Shown here: piece by piece, positions 49,477-58,471 of the stretch
Layout: each line of letters opens with the position of its first letter
Position numbering within the stretch: position 1 is the stretch's first letter
Assembly (NCBI GenBank): GCA_946413695.1
Contig: CAMKLV010000002.1
Span: 1-64,000 of the forward strand
Source: Firm-04 sp946413695
Lineage (GTDB): Bacteria > Bacillota > Clostridia > Oscillospirales > Ruminococcaceae
Direction: 5' to 3'
DNA: 64,000 nt
The notes under the pieces: generated by a model
What the model saw: only the letters and a program-made list of their open reading frames with translations
What the model was told of the DNA's origin: nothing
Databases searched by the model: none
Made by a program: the position numbers and the translations under genes

Positions 49477-49559
49477 AGAAAATGTATATATACAGGCGGA
49501 CGGCAGGCACACCCCTGCCGGCTGTCTGTGACAGGATTCAACCCAAGGAGGATTTCAAA

Positions 49560-49904
49560 ATGAGCAATGCTTATCCCAGAAAAGCCACAACATCCGGCGA
49601 AGTCAAAATCTCCGAGAATGTGATCCGCTCCATTGCAGGTGTCGCTGCAAAGGAATCAGAGGGCGTTGCAGAGCTTGCCGAAATACAGCGCAATGTACTG
49701 ATGCCTGCCGCTGCGCCTGTCAGCGTTTCAGTGGTCAATGATATGGTCGAGATCACAATCCGCGTTGTCCTCATGAGCGGCTACCGCCTGACCAATGTCG
49801 CGGAACAGATCCAGCAGAAGGTCAAGGACAGTGTCCAGAGCATGACCGGCGTGATTGTCTCCAAGGTGCATGTCATTGCATCCGATATCATGTTTGAGGA
49901 CTAA
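49560..49904 (+). CDS. Asp23/Gls24 family envelope-stress protein
   Basis: The start is ATG 49560 (MSNAYPRKATTSGEVKISEN) after AAGGAGG, giving 114 residues. The Asp23 domain is visible as IRSIAGVAAKESEGVAELAE, VNDMVEITIRVVLMSGYRLT and VAEQIQQKVKDSVQSMTGV. These proteins are cytoplasmic and associate with membrane stress. It precedes nusB by 21 bases, a common clostridial pairing. Confidence 0.9.
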   Translation: MSNAYPRKATTSGEVKISENVIRSIAGVAAKESEGVAELAEIQRNVLMPAAAPVSVSVVNDMVEITIRVVLMSGYRLTNVAEQIQQKVKDSVQSMTGVIVSKVHVIASDIMFED

Positions 49905-49925
49905 CTCACAGGAAAGGAATCCCAC

Positions 49926-50354
49926 ATGCCGAATATCACAAGACGTGAAATACGTGACAGCGCGATGAAGCTGCTGTTTGAAACCACCATGCGCGATGAC
50001 CCGATTGATTCGCTCTACGCAATTGCTGAGGAGATCGAGGAGATTACCGTCAACGATGCCGTGCGCACACTCGTGGACGGCACGCTTGCGCATCAGGATG
50101 AGCTGGACGAGCTGATCCAGAAATACAGCCCCAAGCGCAGCATCAAGCGCATTCCCAAGCTGACGCTCTCCATTCTCCGGCTCGCCATGTTCGAGATCCG
50201 CTATGACGAGAAAACGCCGACCAATGCGGCGATTTCCGAGGCGATTCTGCTTGCGGAGAACTACTCCTACTATGAGGAGGACGTCCGCTTCATCAACGGA
50301 CTGCTTGGCGCCTATTCCAGAGACCTTGAAAAGCCGGAGACGGCAGAATCATGA
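49926..50354 (+). CDS. nusB: Transcription antitermination factor NusB
   Basis: 142 residues, all helical. It begins with RREIRDSAMKLLFETTM and ends with KLTLSILRLAMFEIRYDEKT, PTNAAISEAILLAENYSYYE and RFINGLLGAYSRDL, all typical of NusB. It binds boxA RNA with NusE for rRNA antitermination. Its stop overlaps the next gene (ATGA). Confidence 0.93.
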   Translation: MPNITRREIRDSAMKLLFETTMRDDPIDSLYAIAEEIEEITVNDAVRTLVDGTLAHQDELDELIQKYSPKRSIKRIPKLTLSILRLAMFEIRYDEKTPTNAAISEAILLAENYSYYEEDVRFINGLLGAYSRDLEKPETAES

Positions 50355-51307
50355 AGCTGCTCGGAATCGACACCAGCAATTACACAACATCCTGTGCGTG
50401 GTATGATACCGAAACGAACAGGATTATCCAGAAAAAACAGCTCCTCCCCGTTGCGGAGGGACAGGCAGGTCTGCGGCAGAGCGATGCGGTCTTTCACCAC
50501 ACGCGCCAGCTCCCGCAGATGATCACACAGCTCGCAGAGGCGCTCGGGGATACCCCGCTGAAGCCCGATGCAATCGGTGTATCTGTCTCGCCGCGTCCGG
50601 AGGAGGGCTCCTATATGCCCTGTTTTCTCACTGGAAAGGGCACCGCGCAGATTCTTGCTGTCTCGCACGGCGTGCCGCTTTATGAGACCTCGCATCAGCA
50701 CGGACACATCCTTGCGGCGCTTTACTCGGCAGACTGTCTCCCGTGGCTCGATGCAGATGCACCGTCATTCCTTGCGTTTCATGTCAGCGGCGGCACAACG
50801 GACTGCGTCCGCTGCACACCGGACAGCAAAGCGGTTCTGCGCATTGAACCGGTCTCGCAGTCGCTCGATCTCAAAGCAGGTCAGGCGATTGACAGAGTCG
50901 GGCTGATGCTCGGACTGCGCTTTCCGTGCGGTCAGGCGCTCGAACAGCTCGCGATGCAGAGTGAGAGCAAGGCGCATATGCAGGTGAAACTCAAAGACGG
51001 CTGCTGCTCGCTTTCCGGTTTGCAGAACCAATGTGAGCAGATGCTCAAAAAGGGCGAATCTGCGCCCGATATCGCAAGATACTGTCTCAACTCGGTTGCA
51101 GCGGTGCTCCGCGCCATGACTAAGGCAGCCGCAGAGCAGCACAGCAGAGTGCTCTTTGCAGGCGGTGTCATGTCGGACAGGCTGATTCAGGATCAGCTGC
51201 GCATACTGCCCTTTGAGACGGCGTTTGCCGCGCCCGAATTCTCCTGCGATAATGCCGCAGGCGTCGCGATCTTCGCCGCAAAGGAGGCATCCGCATGTCA
51301 ATTCTGA
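50351..51307 (+). CDS. TsaD/Kae1-like ASKHA-fold protein (paralogue type)
   Basis: A 318-residue protein with the N-terminal phosphate loop LGIDTSNYTTSCAWYD, the metal motif in ETSHQHGHILAAL, the segment SFLAFHVSGGTTDCVRC and VLFAGGVMSDRLIQDQL. It is related to TsaD (tRNA t6A synthesis), but it diverges from the canonical form and its position between nusB and xseA is that of a clostridial paralogue. Whether it makes t6A or has another role cannot be told here; a canonical tsaD elsewhere would decide. Confidence 0.8.
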   Translation: MKLLGIDTSNYTTSCAWYDTETNRIIQKKQLLPVAEGQAGLRQSDAVFHHTRQLPQMITQLAEALGDTPLKPDAIGVSVSPRPEEGSYMPCFLTGKGTAQILAVSHGVPLYETSHQHGHILAALYSADCLPWLDADAPSFLAFHVSGGTTDCVRCTPDSKAVLRIEPVSQSLDLKAGQAIDRVGLMLGLRFPCGQALEQLAMQSESKAHMQVKLKDGCCSLSGLQNQCEQMLKKGESAPDIARYCLNSVAAVLRAMTKAAAEQHSRVLFAGGVMSDRLIQDQLRILPFETAFAAPEFSCDNAAGVAIFAAKEASACQF

Positions 51308-52500
51308 GTGTCTCGCAGCTCAACCGCTATGTCTCGTTTCTGCTGCATGAGGATCCGAAGCTCCGCACGGTGCTGGTGCGCGGTGAAATCGCCAATTTTA
51401 CGCGCAATTTCCGCTCCGGACACTGCTATTTCAGCGTGCGGGACGAAGAGGCATCCGTCAAAGCGGTCATGTTCCGCTCGAATGCGGACAGGCTCCCGTT
51501 TGATCCGGAAAACGGCATGCATGTGATATTGCAGGGCAGTGTCACACTTTATGAACGCGACGGTGCCTATCAGATCAATGTTACCGATATGCAGCCGGAC
51601 GGCATCGGCGCACAGGCACTCGCGCTGCAGCAGCGGCGCGAAAAACTCGCAAAGCTCGGATATTTTGATCCGGAGCGGAAGCGCCCCCTGCCGCCTCTGC
51701 CGGAGAAAATCGGCATTGTGACATCCCGAAGCGGCGCGGCGCTCCACGATATGATCCGGATTCTGGAGCGGCGCTATCCGATCGGAACGGTGTGCATTTA
51801 TCCGGCACTCGTGCAGGGCACAGATGCACCCGCATCCATTGCAAATGCACTGCGCATTGCAGGCACAGACGGCTGCGATGTCATCCTGATGGGACGCGGC
51901 GGCGGCTCGAATGAGGATTTGTCCGCGTTTCAGTCCGAGGAGGTCGCAACTGCGGTATTCCGCTCACCGGTGCCGGTTATCAGCGCCGTCGGACACGAAA
52001 CCGATCACTGCATCGCCGATGAAGTCGCCGATCTGCGCGCACCGACACCTTCCGCTGCAGCAGAACTCGCTGTTCCGGAGATTGCCGCGCTCAGGGATGC
52101 GGTGACGGTGCAGGCGGAGCGCATGCGGATTGCCGTCAGCACCATGCTCGATCACAAGGCACTGGAACTGCATCAGCTGCAGCAGCGGCTCACGGTCTCG
52201 GCACCGGAAGGCAGAGTGCAGCTGCTCTCTGCACAGCTCGATGCGCTGACCGAAAAACTGCACCGCGCAGCCCTGCAGATCATACGCGAAAAATCCGGCG
52301 AACTGCAGTCGCAGCTTGACCGTCTCGAAGCCTACAGCCCCGTTGCGATTCTGCAGCGCGGCTATGCGCTTGTCTATCACGATGCCGGTCTGGTGCGGGA
52401 TGCCGGAACGCTGCACCCCGATGACAGCATTACAATCCGGCTCGCAGACGGCACCGTAAACGCGAAAGTCACAGAGATCCGAAAAGGAGATCAGATATGA
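51295..52500 (+). CDS. xseA: Exodeoxyribonuclease VII large subunit
   Basis: 401 residues. N-terminal OB domain (SVSQLNRYVSFLLHEDPKLR, VRGEIANFTRNFRSGHCYFS), then the catalytic domain with KIGIVTSRSGAALHDMIRIL, DVILMGRGGGSNEDLSAFQS and SAVGHETDHCIADEVADLRA, and a helical C-terminus. It degrades single-stranded DNA together with XseB. It overlaps neighbours on both sides. Confidence 0.95.
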   Translation: MSILSVSQLNRYVSFLLHEDPKLRTVLVRGEIANFTRNFRSGHCYFSVRDEEASVKAVMFRSNADRLPFDPENGMHVILQGSVTLYERDGAYQINVTDMQPDGIGAQALALQQRREKLAKLGYFDPERKRPLPPLPEKIGIVTSRSGAALHDMIRILERRYPIGTVCIYPALVQGTDAPASIANALRIAGTDGCDVILMGRGGGSNEDLSAFQSEEVATAVFRSPVPVISAVGHETDHCIADEVADLRAPTPSAAAELAVPEIAALRDAVTVQAERMRIAVSTMLDHKALELHQLQQRLTVSAPEGRVQLLSAQLDALTEKLHRAALQIIREKSGELQSQLDRLEAYSPVAILQRGYALVYHDAGLVRDAGTLHPDDSITIRLADGTVNAKVTEIRKGDQI

Positions 52501-52718
52501 AATTTGAACAGAGCATGCAGAAGCTCGCGGAGATCACTGCGCAGCTCGAAGCAGGCGGACTGGAGCTCGAAGAAGCCGTCAAGCTTTACGGCAAGGGTGC
52601 AAAGCTCGCAGATGCATGCAAAAAAGAACTTGAGCAGGCAAAGCTCGCTGTCTCGGAATACAGCGCACAGAAGCAGCCTGCACAGAACGGAACGGAAAAC
52701 AGTTTCAGCGAATCATAA
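52497..52718 (+). CDS. xseB: Exodeoxyribonuclease VII small subunit
   Basis: 73 residues; the core KFEQSMQKLAEITAQLEAGG-LELEEAVKLYGKGAKLADAC is diagnostic of XseB. ATG overlaps the xseA stop by four bases. Confidence 0.93.
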   Translation: MKFEQSMQKLAEITAQLEAGGLELEEAVKLYGKGAKLADACKKELEQAKLAVSEYSAQKQPAQNGTENSFSES

Positions 52719-52737
52719 CCGCTGTACGGAGAGCATA

Positions 52738-54648
52738 ATGAACAAAGAACGTCAATTCAGCGTGCAGAAGGCAGTGAAGCTTTCGGAGCTGAATCTCCCC
52801 TCAGATCTGAAAAATCTGAGCTATCCGCAGTGCGAGGAGCTCTGCAAGGAGATTCGTTCCCTGCTGATCGGCACCGTCCTCAAAACGGGCGGACATCTTG
52901 CCTCGAATCTCGGCGTTGTCGAGCTGACACTTGCCCTGCACCGCAAATTTGATTCCCCGAAGGACCGGATTGTCTGGGACGTCGGGCATCAGGCATATGT
53001 GCATAAAATCCTGACCGGACGCGCAGACAGACTCCCGACGCTCCGGCAGGCAAACGGTCTTGCGGGATTCCCGAAGCCTTCGGAATCCGAGCATGACACC
53101 TTCATCACCGGACACAGCAGCACCGCGATTTCCGCCGCCTTCGGCATGGCAGAAGCGATGCACATCTCCGGCGACCGCGATCACTATGCCATTGCCGTTG
53201 TCGGCGACGGCGCCATGACAGGCGGCCTCTCCTATGAAGGACTGAACAACGCCGGCAAATCCCGCGCAAACCTGATCGTCATTCTCAATGACAACAATCA
53301 GGCGATTTCCAAGAATGTCGGCGCTTTCGCAAAATATCTGACGAAAATCCGCAGCAGCTCGGATTATGTCAAAGCAAAGTGGAAGGTCGAGGAGGTCATC
53401 CGCAAGGCGCCGGCAATCGGCGACCAGATGGCTGTCCGGCTGAAATCCGCCAAGGATAAGCTGCGCAAAAATATCGTCCAGACAACGATTTTCGAGGATC
53501 TCGGATTCGTCTATCTCGGACCGGTCAACGGGCATGACTCCGAAGCGCTTGACGAGGTGCTCGATGTCGCGAAAAGCTACCGCCGTCCGGTGCTCGTCCA
53601 TGTCCAGACAACAAAGGGCAAGGGCTATAAGCCCGCGGAGGAGAATCCCGGCGAGTATCACGGCGTCCCGCGCGAGAATCCCGATATCGACCGCATTGAC
53701 CTCGATTCCAAGGATCCGGAACTCTCGATTGACGAGTGCTTCTCGACCGTCTTCGGCAGAGAGCTGACGCAGCTCGGCAAGCGCGATACACGCATCTGCG
53801 CAGTGACGGCTGCCATGAAGTACGGCACCGGACTGCAGTTTTTCTATGCTGCACACCCGAACCGCTTTTACGATGTCGGCATTGCGGAACAGCATGCCGT
53901 GACCTTCTGCGGTGCGCTCGCATCCATGGGGATGATCCCTGTTTTCGCCGTATATTCGACGTTTTTGCAGCGCGCGTTCGATCAGCTGCTCCATGATCTC
54001 GCGATCTCGCGCTATCATGTGATCCTCGGCGTGGATCGCGCAGGACTTGTCGGCGAGGACGGCGAAACGCATCAGGGCATCTTCGATATCCCCTATCTGA
54101 CGGCGATCCCCGATATCCGCATCTACTCCCCTGCGACCTATCATGAGCTGCAGCTCTGCCTGCGCAAGGCGGTCGCGGAGGATAAGGGACTTGTCGCACT
54201 GCGCTATCCGCGCGGCAAGGAATCGGAGACGTTCCCGCTGGAGCCATCGCTGAGCTTTACGCATCTTGCGGGCGATGACCTGCTGCTTGTCACCTACGGC
54301 AAAATCTCGGAGCGCGTCCACAATGTGATGCAGAAGCTCCGCGAAAAGGGCATCTCCGCCGGACTGCTCAAGCTGACGAATATCTACCCGATTCCGGCAG
54401 AGGCGCTGGAAATCGCGGCGAAATACGGCAAAGTCTGCTTTGTCGAGGAGAGCTCGGGCGCAGGCGGACTCGGCGAAAAATTTGCGTCCGCGCTGCTCGG
54501 TGTCCGCTGGCACGGAGACTGGCGATGTCTTGCGATTAACGGATTTGTCCAGCAGGGCGCGGTCAATGAGTGCCTTGCCGCCGCAGGACTCAGTGAGGCA
54601 CATATCCTGAACGCTGCGGAGGAGTTTGCAAATGAGCAGCCGTCTTGA
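52738..54648 (+). CDS. dxs: 1-deoxy-D-xylulose-5-phosphate synthase
   Basis: The start is ATG 52738 (MNKERQFSVQKAVKLSELNL), giving 636 residues; the frame to 52504 overlaps xseB and is not used. The TPP-binding region is VVGDGAMTGGLSYEGLNNAG with NDNNQAIS; IVWDVGHQAY and FITGHSSTAIS are conserved substrate contacts; the transketolase-like middle has FYDVGIAEQHAVTFCGALAS. It makes DXP for isoprenoids, thiamine and pyridoxal. Upstream ribosome site is GGAGAG. Confidence 0.95.
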   Translation: MNKERQFSVQKAVKLSELNLPSDLKNLSYPQCEELCKEIRSLLIGTVLKTGGHLASNLGVVELTLALHRKFDSPKDRIVWDVGHQAYVHKILTGRADRLPTLRQANGLAGFPKPSESEHDTFITGHSSTAISAAFGMAEAMHISGDRDHYAIAVVGDGAMTGGLSYEGLNNAGKSRANLIVILNDNNQAISKNVGAFAKYLTKIRSSSDYVKAKWKVEEVIRKAPAIGDQMAVRLKSAKDKLRKNIVQTTIFEDLGFVYLGPVNGHDSEALDEVLDVAKSYRRPVLVHVQTTKGKGYKPAEENPGEYHGVPRENPDIDRIDLDSKDPELSIDECFSTVFGRELTQLGKRDTRICAVTAAMKYGTGLQFFYAAHPNRFYDVGIAEQHAVTFCGALASMGMIPVFAVYSTFLQRAFDQLLHDLAISRYHVILGVDRAGLVGEDGETHQGIFDIPYLTAIPDIRIYSPATYHELQLCLRKAVAEDKGLVALRYPRGKESETFPLEPSLSFTHLAGDDLLLVTYGKISERVHNVMQKLREKGISAGLLKLTNIYPIPAEALEIAAKYGKVCFVEESSGAGGLGEKFASALLGVRWHGDWRCLAINGFVQQGAVNECLAAAGLSEAHILNAAEEFANEQPS

Positions 54649-55384
54649 TGCTGCGCTCGTCGCAAGAGGCATCTGTCCGACGCGCAACCGCGCGCAGGCA
54701 TCCATTGACGCGGGCAATGTCACCGTCAACGGAATCGTCTGTCTGAAGGCATCGCGCAAGGTCGAGGAGAGCGATACACTTGTCCTGACCGAGCCGCTGC
54801 CCTATGTCGGCAGAGGGGGTTACAAGCTCGCATTCGCGCTCGCGGAATGGAAACTCGCACTCGGCGGTCTGCGCTGCCTTGATATCGGCGCTTCGACCGG
54901 CGGCTTCACGGACTGCATGCTGCAAAACGGCGCGGCGTCCGTCCTTGCGGTGGATGTCGGGCACGATCAGCTTGTCGAATCGCTGCGGAACGATCCGCGC
55001 GTCATTGTCCGCGAGGGCACCGATCTGCGCGATCTCGCACCCGATTCTGAGGGACTGCCCGCGGAATTTGCCGCCTGCGATGTCTCGTTCATCTCCCTCA
55101 GACAGATCATCCCGCTGCTCCCTGCTTTGCTCTGTGAAAGCGCACAGGCGGTGCTGCTGGTCAAGCCGCAGTTTGAAGCAGGCAGAGCGGCGCTCAATAA
55201 ACACGGCGTTGTCCGTGATGAAAAAATCCGGCAGCATGTTCTGCGCGATATCCGCGATTTTGCTGCACAAAACGGATTCCTTCCGCTGCACGACTGCGTC
55301 TCCCCGATACAGGGCGGCAGCGGCAATACCGAATATCTGCTGCACCTCAAGCTGCAGCGCAAACCAGATGAGGCACATCTATGA
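54632..55384 (+). CDS. tlyA: TlyA family rRNA methyltransferase
   Basis: The start is ATG 54632 (MSSRLDAALVARGICPTR) with GGAGGAG upstream, giving 250 residues. An N-terminal S4 RNA-binding domain (about 3-60, NRAQASIDAGNVTVNGIV) precedes a FtsJ-like methyltransferase with CLDIGASTGGFTDCMLQNGA and CDVSFISLRQIIPLL. It probably 2'-O-methylates rRNA. It overlaps dxs by 17 bases. Confidence 0.9.
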   Translation: MSSRLDAALVARGICPTRNRAQASIDAGNVTVNGIVCLKASRKVEESDTLVLTEPLPYVGRGGYKLAFALAEWKLALGGLRCLDIGASTGGFTDCMLQNGAASVLAVDVGHDQLVESLRNDPRVIVREGTDLRDLAPDSEGLPAEFAACDVSFISLRQIIPLLPALLCESAQAVLLVKPQFEAGRAALNKHGVVRDEKIRQHVLRDIRDFAAQNGFLPLHDCVSPIQGGSGNTEYLLHLKLQRKPDEAHL

Positions 55385-56268
55385 AATGTGTGATTGATCC
55401 GAATTTATCGAAAAAACCGGCGTTTCCCACGGCGGTCGCGGTCTGTGATCGGCTGCTGCAGCGCGGCGCGGTGCTCTGCATGGATCAGAGCCTCGCCGAA
55501 AGCTTTGCCGCAGTCAGCGGGATTACATTTCTTCCGCAGGATCAGCTCTATGCCGATGCGGATTTTGCAATCGCAATCGGCGGCGACGGCACCATCCTGC
55601 GATGCGCGGAAAAAATCCTCGCGTATTCGTTTGCGCACCACACGCCGCCGGTCAAGCTCGTCGGCATCAACACCGGCACGCTCGGATTTCTCGCCGCATT
55701 TGAGTCAGATGAGCTCGATATGCTCGACCGGCTCTGCACCGGCGATTACGAAATCAGCTGCCGGATCATGCTGAAAACCCAGATGCAGAACGATCCGGAG
55801 CATCCGGTTTATCTGCATGCGCTCAACGATATCTACGCCACGCGCTCAAACGGAAAGATCTGCGATTTTGCGGTCTCCGTGGACGGGCGCGAGATCGGTG
55901 TCTACCGCGCGGACGGCATCATCTTTTCCACCCCGACAGGCTCCTCCGCCTATGCCCTCTCGGCAGGCGGCCCTGTCATGGAGCCCGATCTTTCCCTGAT
56001 CGAGATGAACCTGATCTGCCCACATTCGCTGTTTGCAAGACCGATGCTTTTTGCACCGCACCGGAACATCTGCGTGACCTATCGCGGGGCGGGCGGCGGC
56101 GGTCTTTCCGTCTTTGTGGACGGTACAAAAACGACGGTGCTGCGCAATATGCAGTCCTTCACCGTTACATGCTCCGAGCATGCAATGCCCTTTGTTGACT
56201 GCAAGGGACATGCATTCTATGATGCGCTCAACGGCAAGCTGATGCAGCCGCTGAAAAAACTGGAGTGA
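55381..56268 (+). CDS. nadK: NAD kinase
   Basis: 295 residues with the kinase motif AIAIGGDGTILRCAEKIL, the second loop INTGTLGFLAAFE, and ADGIIFSTPTGSSAYALSAG. It phosphorylates NAD to NADP. ATGA overlap with tlyA. Part of the conserved tlyA-nadK-argR-recN order. Confidence 0.94.
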   Translation: MKCVIDPNLSKKPAFPTAVAVCDRLLQRGAVLCMDQSLAESFAAVSGITFLPQDQLYADADFAIAIGGDGTILRCAEKILAYSFAHHTPPVKLVGINTGTLGFLAAFESDELDMLDRLCTGDYEISCRIMLKTQMQNDPEHPVYLHALNDIYATRSNGKICDFAVSVDGREIGVYRADGIIFSTPTGSSAYALSAGGPVMEPDLSLIEMNLICPHSLFARPMLFAPHRNICVTYRGAGGGGLSVFVDGTKTTVLRNMQSFTVTCSEHAMPFVDCKGHAFYDALNGKLMQPLKKLE

Positions 56269-56335
56269 TCCGAAAAGATCCTCACGGACGTATATAACCT
56301 CAGGATCCATCAAGACATAAAGGAGAGCGATAAAG

Positions 56336-56776
56336 TTGGCAAATCCAAGACACGAAATGATTTTGCAGCTCATTCAGAAGCACGATATCAATACGCAGGA
56401 GATGCTGCGCGACCTGCTCGAGGAGAACGGTTTTTCCGTCACGCAGGCGACCATCTCGCGTGATATCCGGCAGCTGAAGCTGCGCAAACGCCGCACGGCA
56501 AGCGGGCTGAGCTGCTATGCAAAGGCGCCGGCTGCCGCTGCTGCACCGAGCAATCTGCTCGCGGATGTTGTTGTCAAAATCGACTATGCAATCAATATGG
56601 TCGCGGTTGCCTGTCATGCAGGCTCTGCACCCGCTGCCTGTGCGGTGCTCGACCGCATGCAGCTGCCCGAAATTGTCGGCACGATTGCCGGTGATGACAC
56701 AATCTTCATTCTGACGCGCTCTGAGGCAAGCGCAAAGCAGCTGATCAGCGTGCTCGAATCCCATATCTGGGGGTAA
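56336..56776 (+). CDS. argR: Arginine repressor
   Basis: A TTG start at 56336, 10 bases after AAGGAG, gives 146 residues. The N-terminal winged helix reads HEMILQLIQKHDINTQEMLR and FSVTQATISRDIRQLKL. The C-terminal oligomerisation domain contains the arginine-binding GTIAGDDTIFIL. It regulates arginine genes when bound to L-arginine. Confidence 0.92.
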   Translation: MANPRHEMILQLIQKHDINTQEMLRDLLEENGFSVTQATISRDIRQLKLRKRRTASGLSCYAKAPAAAAAPSNLLADVVVKIDYAINMVAVACHAGSAPAACAVLDRMQLPEIVGTIAGDDTIFILTRSEASAKQLISVLESHIWG

Positions 56777-56779
56777 GGA

Positions 56780-58447
56780 ATGTTAAAGGAACTCTCAATT
56801 GAAAATCTTGCTGTCATCGAATCCGCTGTCATTCCGCTCGAAAGCGGCTTCAATGCGTTTACCGGTGAAACCGGCGCAGGTAAGTCGATTCTGATTCACG
56901 GGATTCAGGCTGTCCTCGGGCAGCGAACAAATAAGGATCTCGTCCGGACGGGCTGCAAAAAGGCCGTCATCACAGCGCTGTTCTCCCCGCTCGCCGCGGA
57001 TACCAGAGCCGTCCTGACGGAATACGGATACGATGCGCAGGATGATGAGCTGCTGCTGACGCGCGAAATCTCCGCGGACGGCGGCAGTGTCGGCAGAGTC
57101 AACGGAAAATCGGCACCGGCTGCGCTGCTGCGTGCGCTCGGCGAGACGCTGGTCAATATCCACGGGCAGCATGACAATCAGATTCTGCTGCGGCCGGAAA
57201 AGCATCTCGATGTGCTGGACAGCTTCGGCGGCGACTCGGAACTGCTCGCGGAATATACAAAAGAATTTCAGCAGCTCCAGAGCTGCGCCCGTGCGCTCAA
57301 TCAGCTCAAAAAGGCTGAGCAGGAGAAAATGCTGCGCCTGCGCACGCTTCAGGAGACCATCGAGGAAATCGGTGAGCTCGACCCGCAGCCGCAGGAGGAT
57401 GTGCAGCTGGATGCACAGTATCATGCGGCTGCCCGCGCGGAGGATACCGCGGAAGTCGCGGGCGGCATCTGCAGGATGCTGACCGACGGCGAGGAGAATC
57501 TCTCGGATGCGATTGCGCTTGCCTATGAGCAGCTCAAATCGCTTGCCGCAGCCGCGCCGGAGGCAGAAGCACTCTGCGAACGGCTCAAGGCGCTCAACAT
57601 CGAGCTGCGCGATATCTCGGATGAAGTCAACGCCTACACCGCAGGACAGCTTTCTCCGGCGGAATTTGCAAAGCTCAATGACCGCCGCAACGCCGTCAAC
57701 ACCGTGGCGCTGCGCTATCACACCGATGCAGACGGTCTGCGGCAGATCTATGCCGATGCCGTCAAAGAGGTGGAGGCAATCGAATCCGATTCCAACAAGC
57801 TGCAGCAGCTCACGGATGAACGCGCCGAACGGCTGCACCGCGTCACCGAGCTTGCCAAGCAGCTGACCGCCTACCGCACAAAGCTCGGCGAGGAATTCTC
57901 GCGCAGAGTCGGCGAGGAGCTTTCCTATCTCAACATGCCGCGCGTGCAGCTCTCAGTCAATCTGACGCAGGGCAAGCTGACGCCGAACGGCATGGATCAC
58001 GCGGAGTTCCTGATCTCTGCCAATCCCGGTGAACCGCCCAAGCCCATTGCACAGATCGCATCCGGCGGTGAGCTTTCCCGCATGATGCTCGCGCTCAAGG
58101 CGGTTCTCGCAGAGCGTGACGCCATCCCGACGCTGATCTTTGATGAGATCGACACCGGCGTCAGCGGCAAGGCGGCACAGAAGATCGGACTCAAACTGCG
58201 TTCGCTCTCGCAGCATCATCAGGTGATCTGCGTGACGCATCTGGCGCAGCTTGCAACACAGGCAACGCATCACCTGCTGATCGAAAAGCACAGCACCGAT
58301 ACTGCAACGAGCACTGAGGTCACCGTGCTCGACCGCGCCGCAAGAATCGAGGAGATCGCGCGGATCATGGGCGGTGACGATCATTCTGCACTGCTGCTGC
58401 AAACCGCCGAGGCTGCACTGGATGCCGCTTCTGCAGCGCAATCCTGA
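56780..58447 (+). CDS. recN: DNA repair protein RecN
   Basis: 555 residues. SMC-like ATPase halves around a long coiled coil: Walker A FTGETGAGKSILIHGI (about 24-39), signature IASGGELSRMMLALKAVLAE, and Walker B TLIFDEIDTGVSGKAAQKIG. It acts in double-strand-break repair. ATG lies 3 bases after the argR stop. Confidence 0.95.
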   Translation: MLKELSIENLAVIESAVIPLESGFNAFTGETGAGKSILIHGIQAVLGQRTNKDLVRTGCKKAVITALFSPLAADTRAVLTEYGYDAQDDELLLTREISADGGSVGRVNGKSAPAALLRALGETLVNIHGQHDNQILLRPEKHLDVLDSFGGDSELLAEYTKEFQQLQSCARALNQLKKAEQEKMLRLRTLQETIEEIGELDPQPQEDVQLDAQYHAAARAEDTAEVAGGICRMLTDGEENLSDAIALAYEQLKSLAAAAPEAEALCERLKALNIELRDISDEVNAYTAGQLSPAEFAKLNDRRNAVNTVALRYHTDADGLRQIYADAVKEVEAIESDSNKLQQLTDERAERLHRVTELAKQLTAYRTKLGEEFSRRVGEELSYLNMPRVQLSVNLTQGKLTPNGMDHAEFLISANPGEPPKPIAQIASGGELSRMMLALKAVLAERDAIPTLIFDEIDTGVSGKAAQKIGLKLRSLSQHHQVICVTHLAQLATQATHHLLIEKHSTDTATSTEVTVLDRAARIEEIARIMGGDDHSALLLQTAEAALDAASAAQS

Positions 58448-58471
58448 TACAGCAAAGGAGTACCTTCCCCT

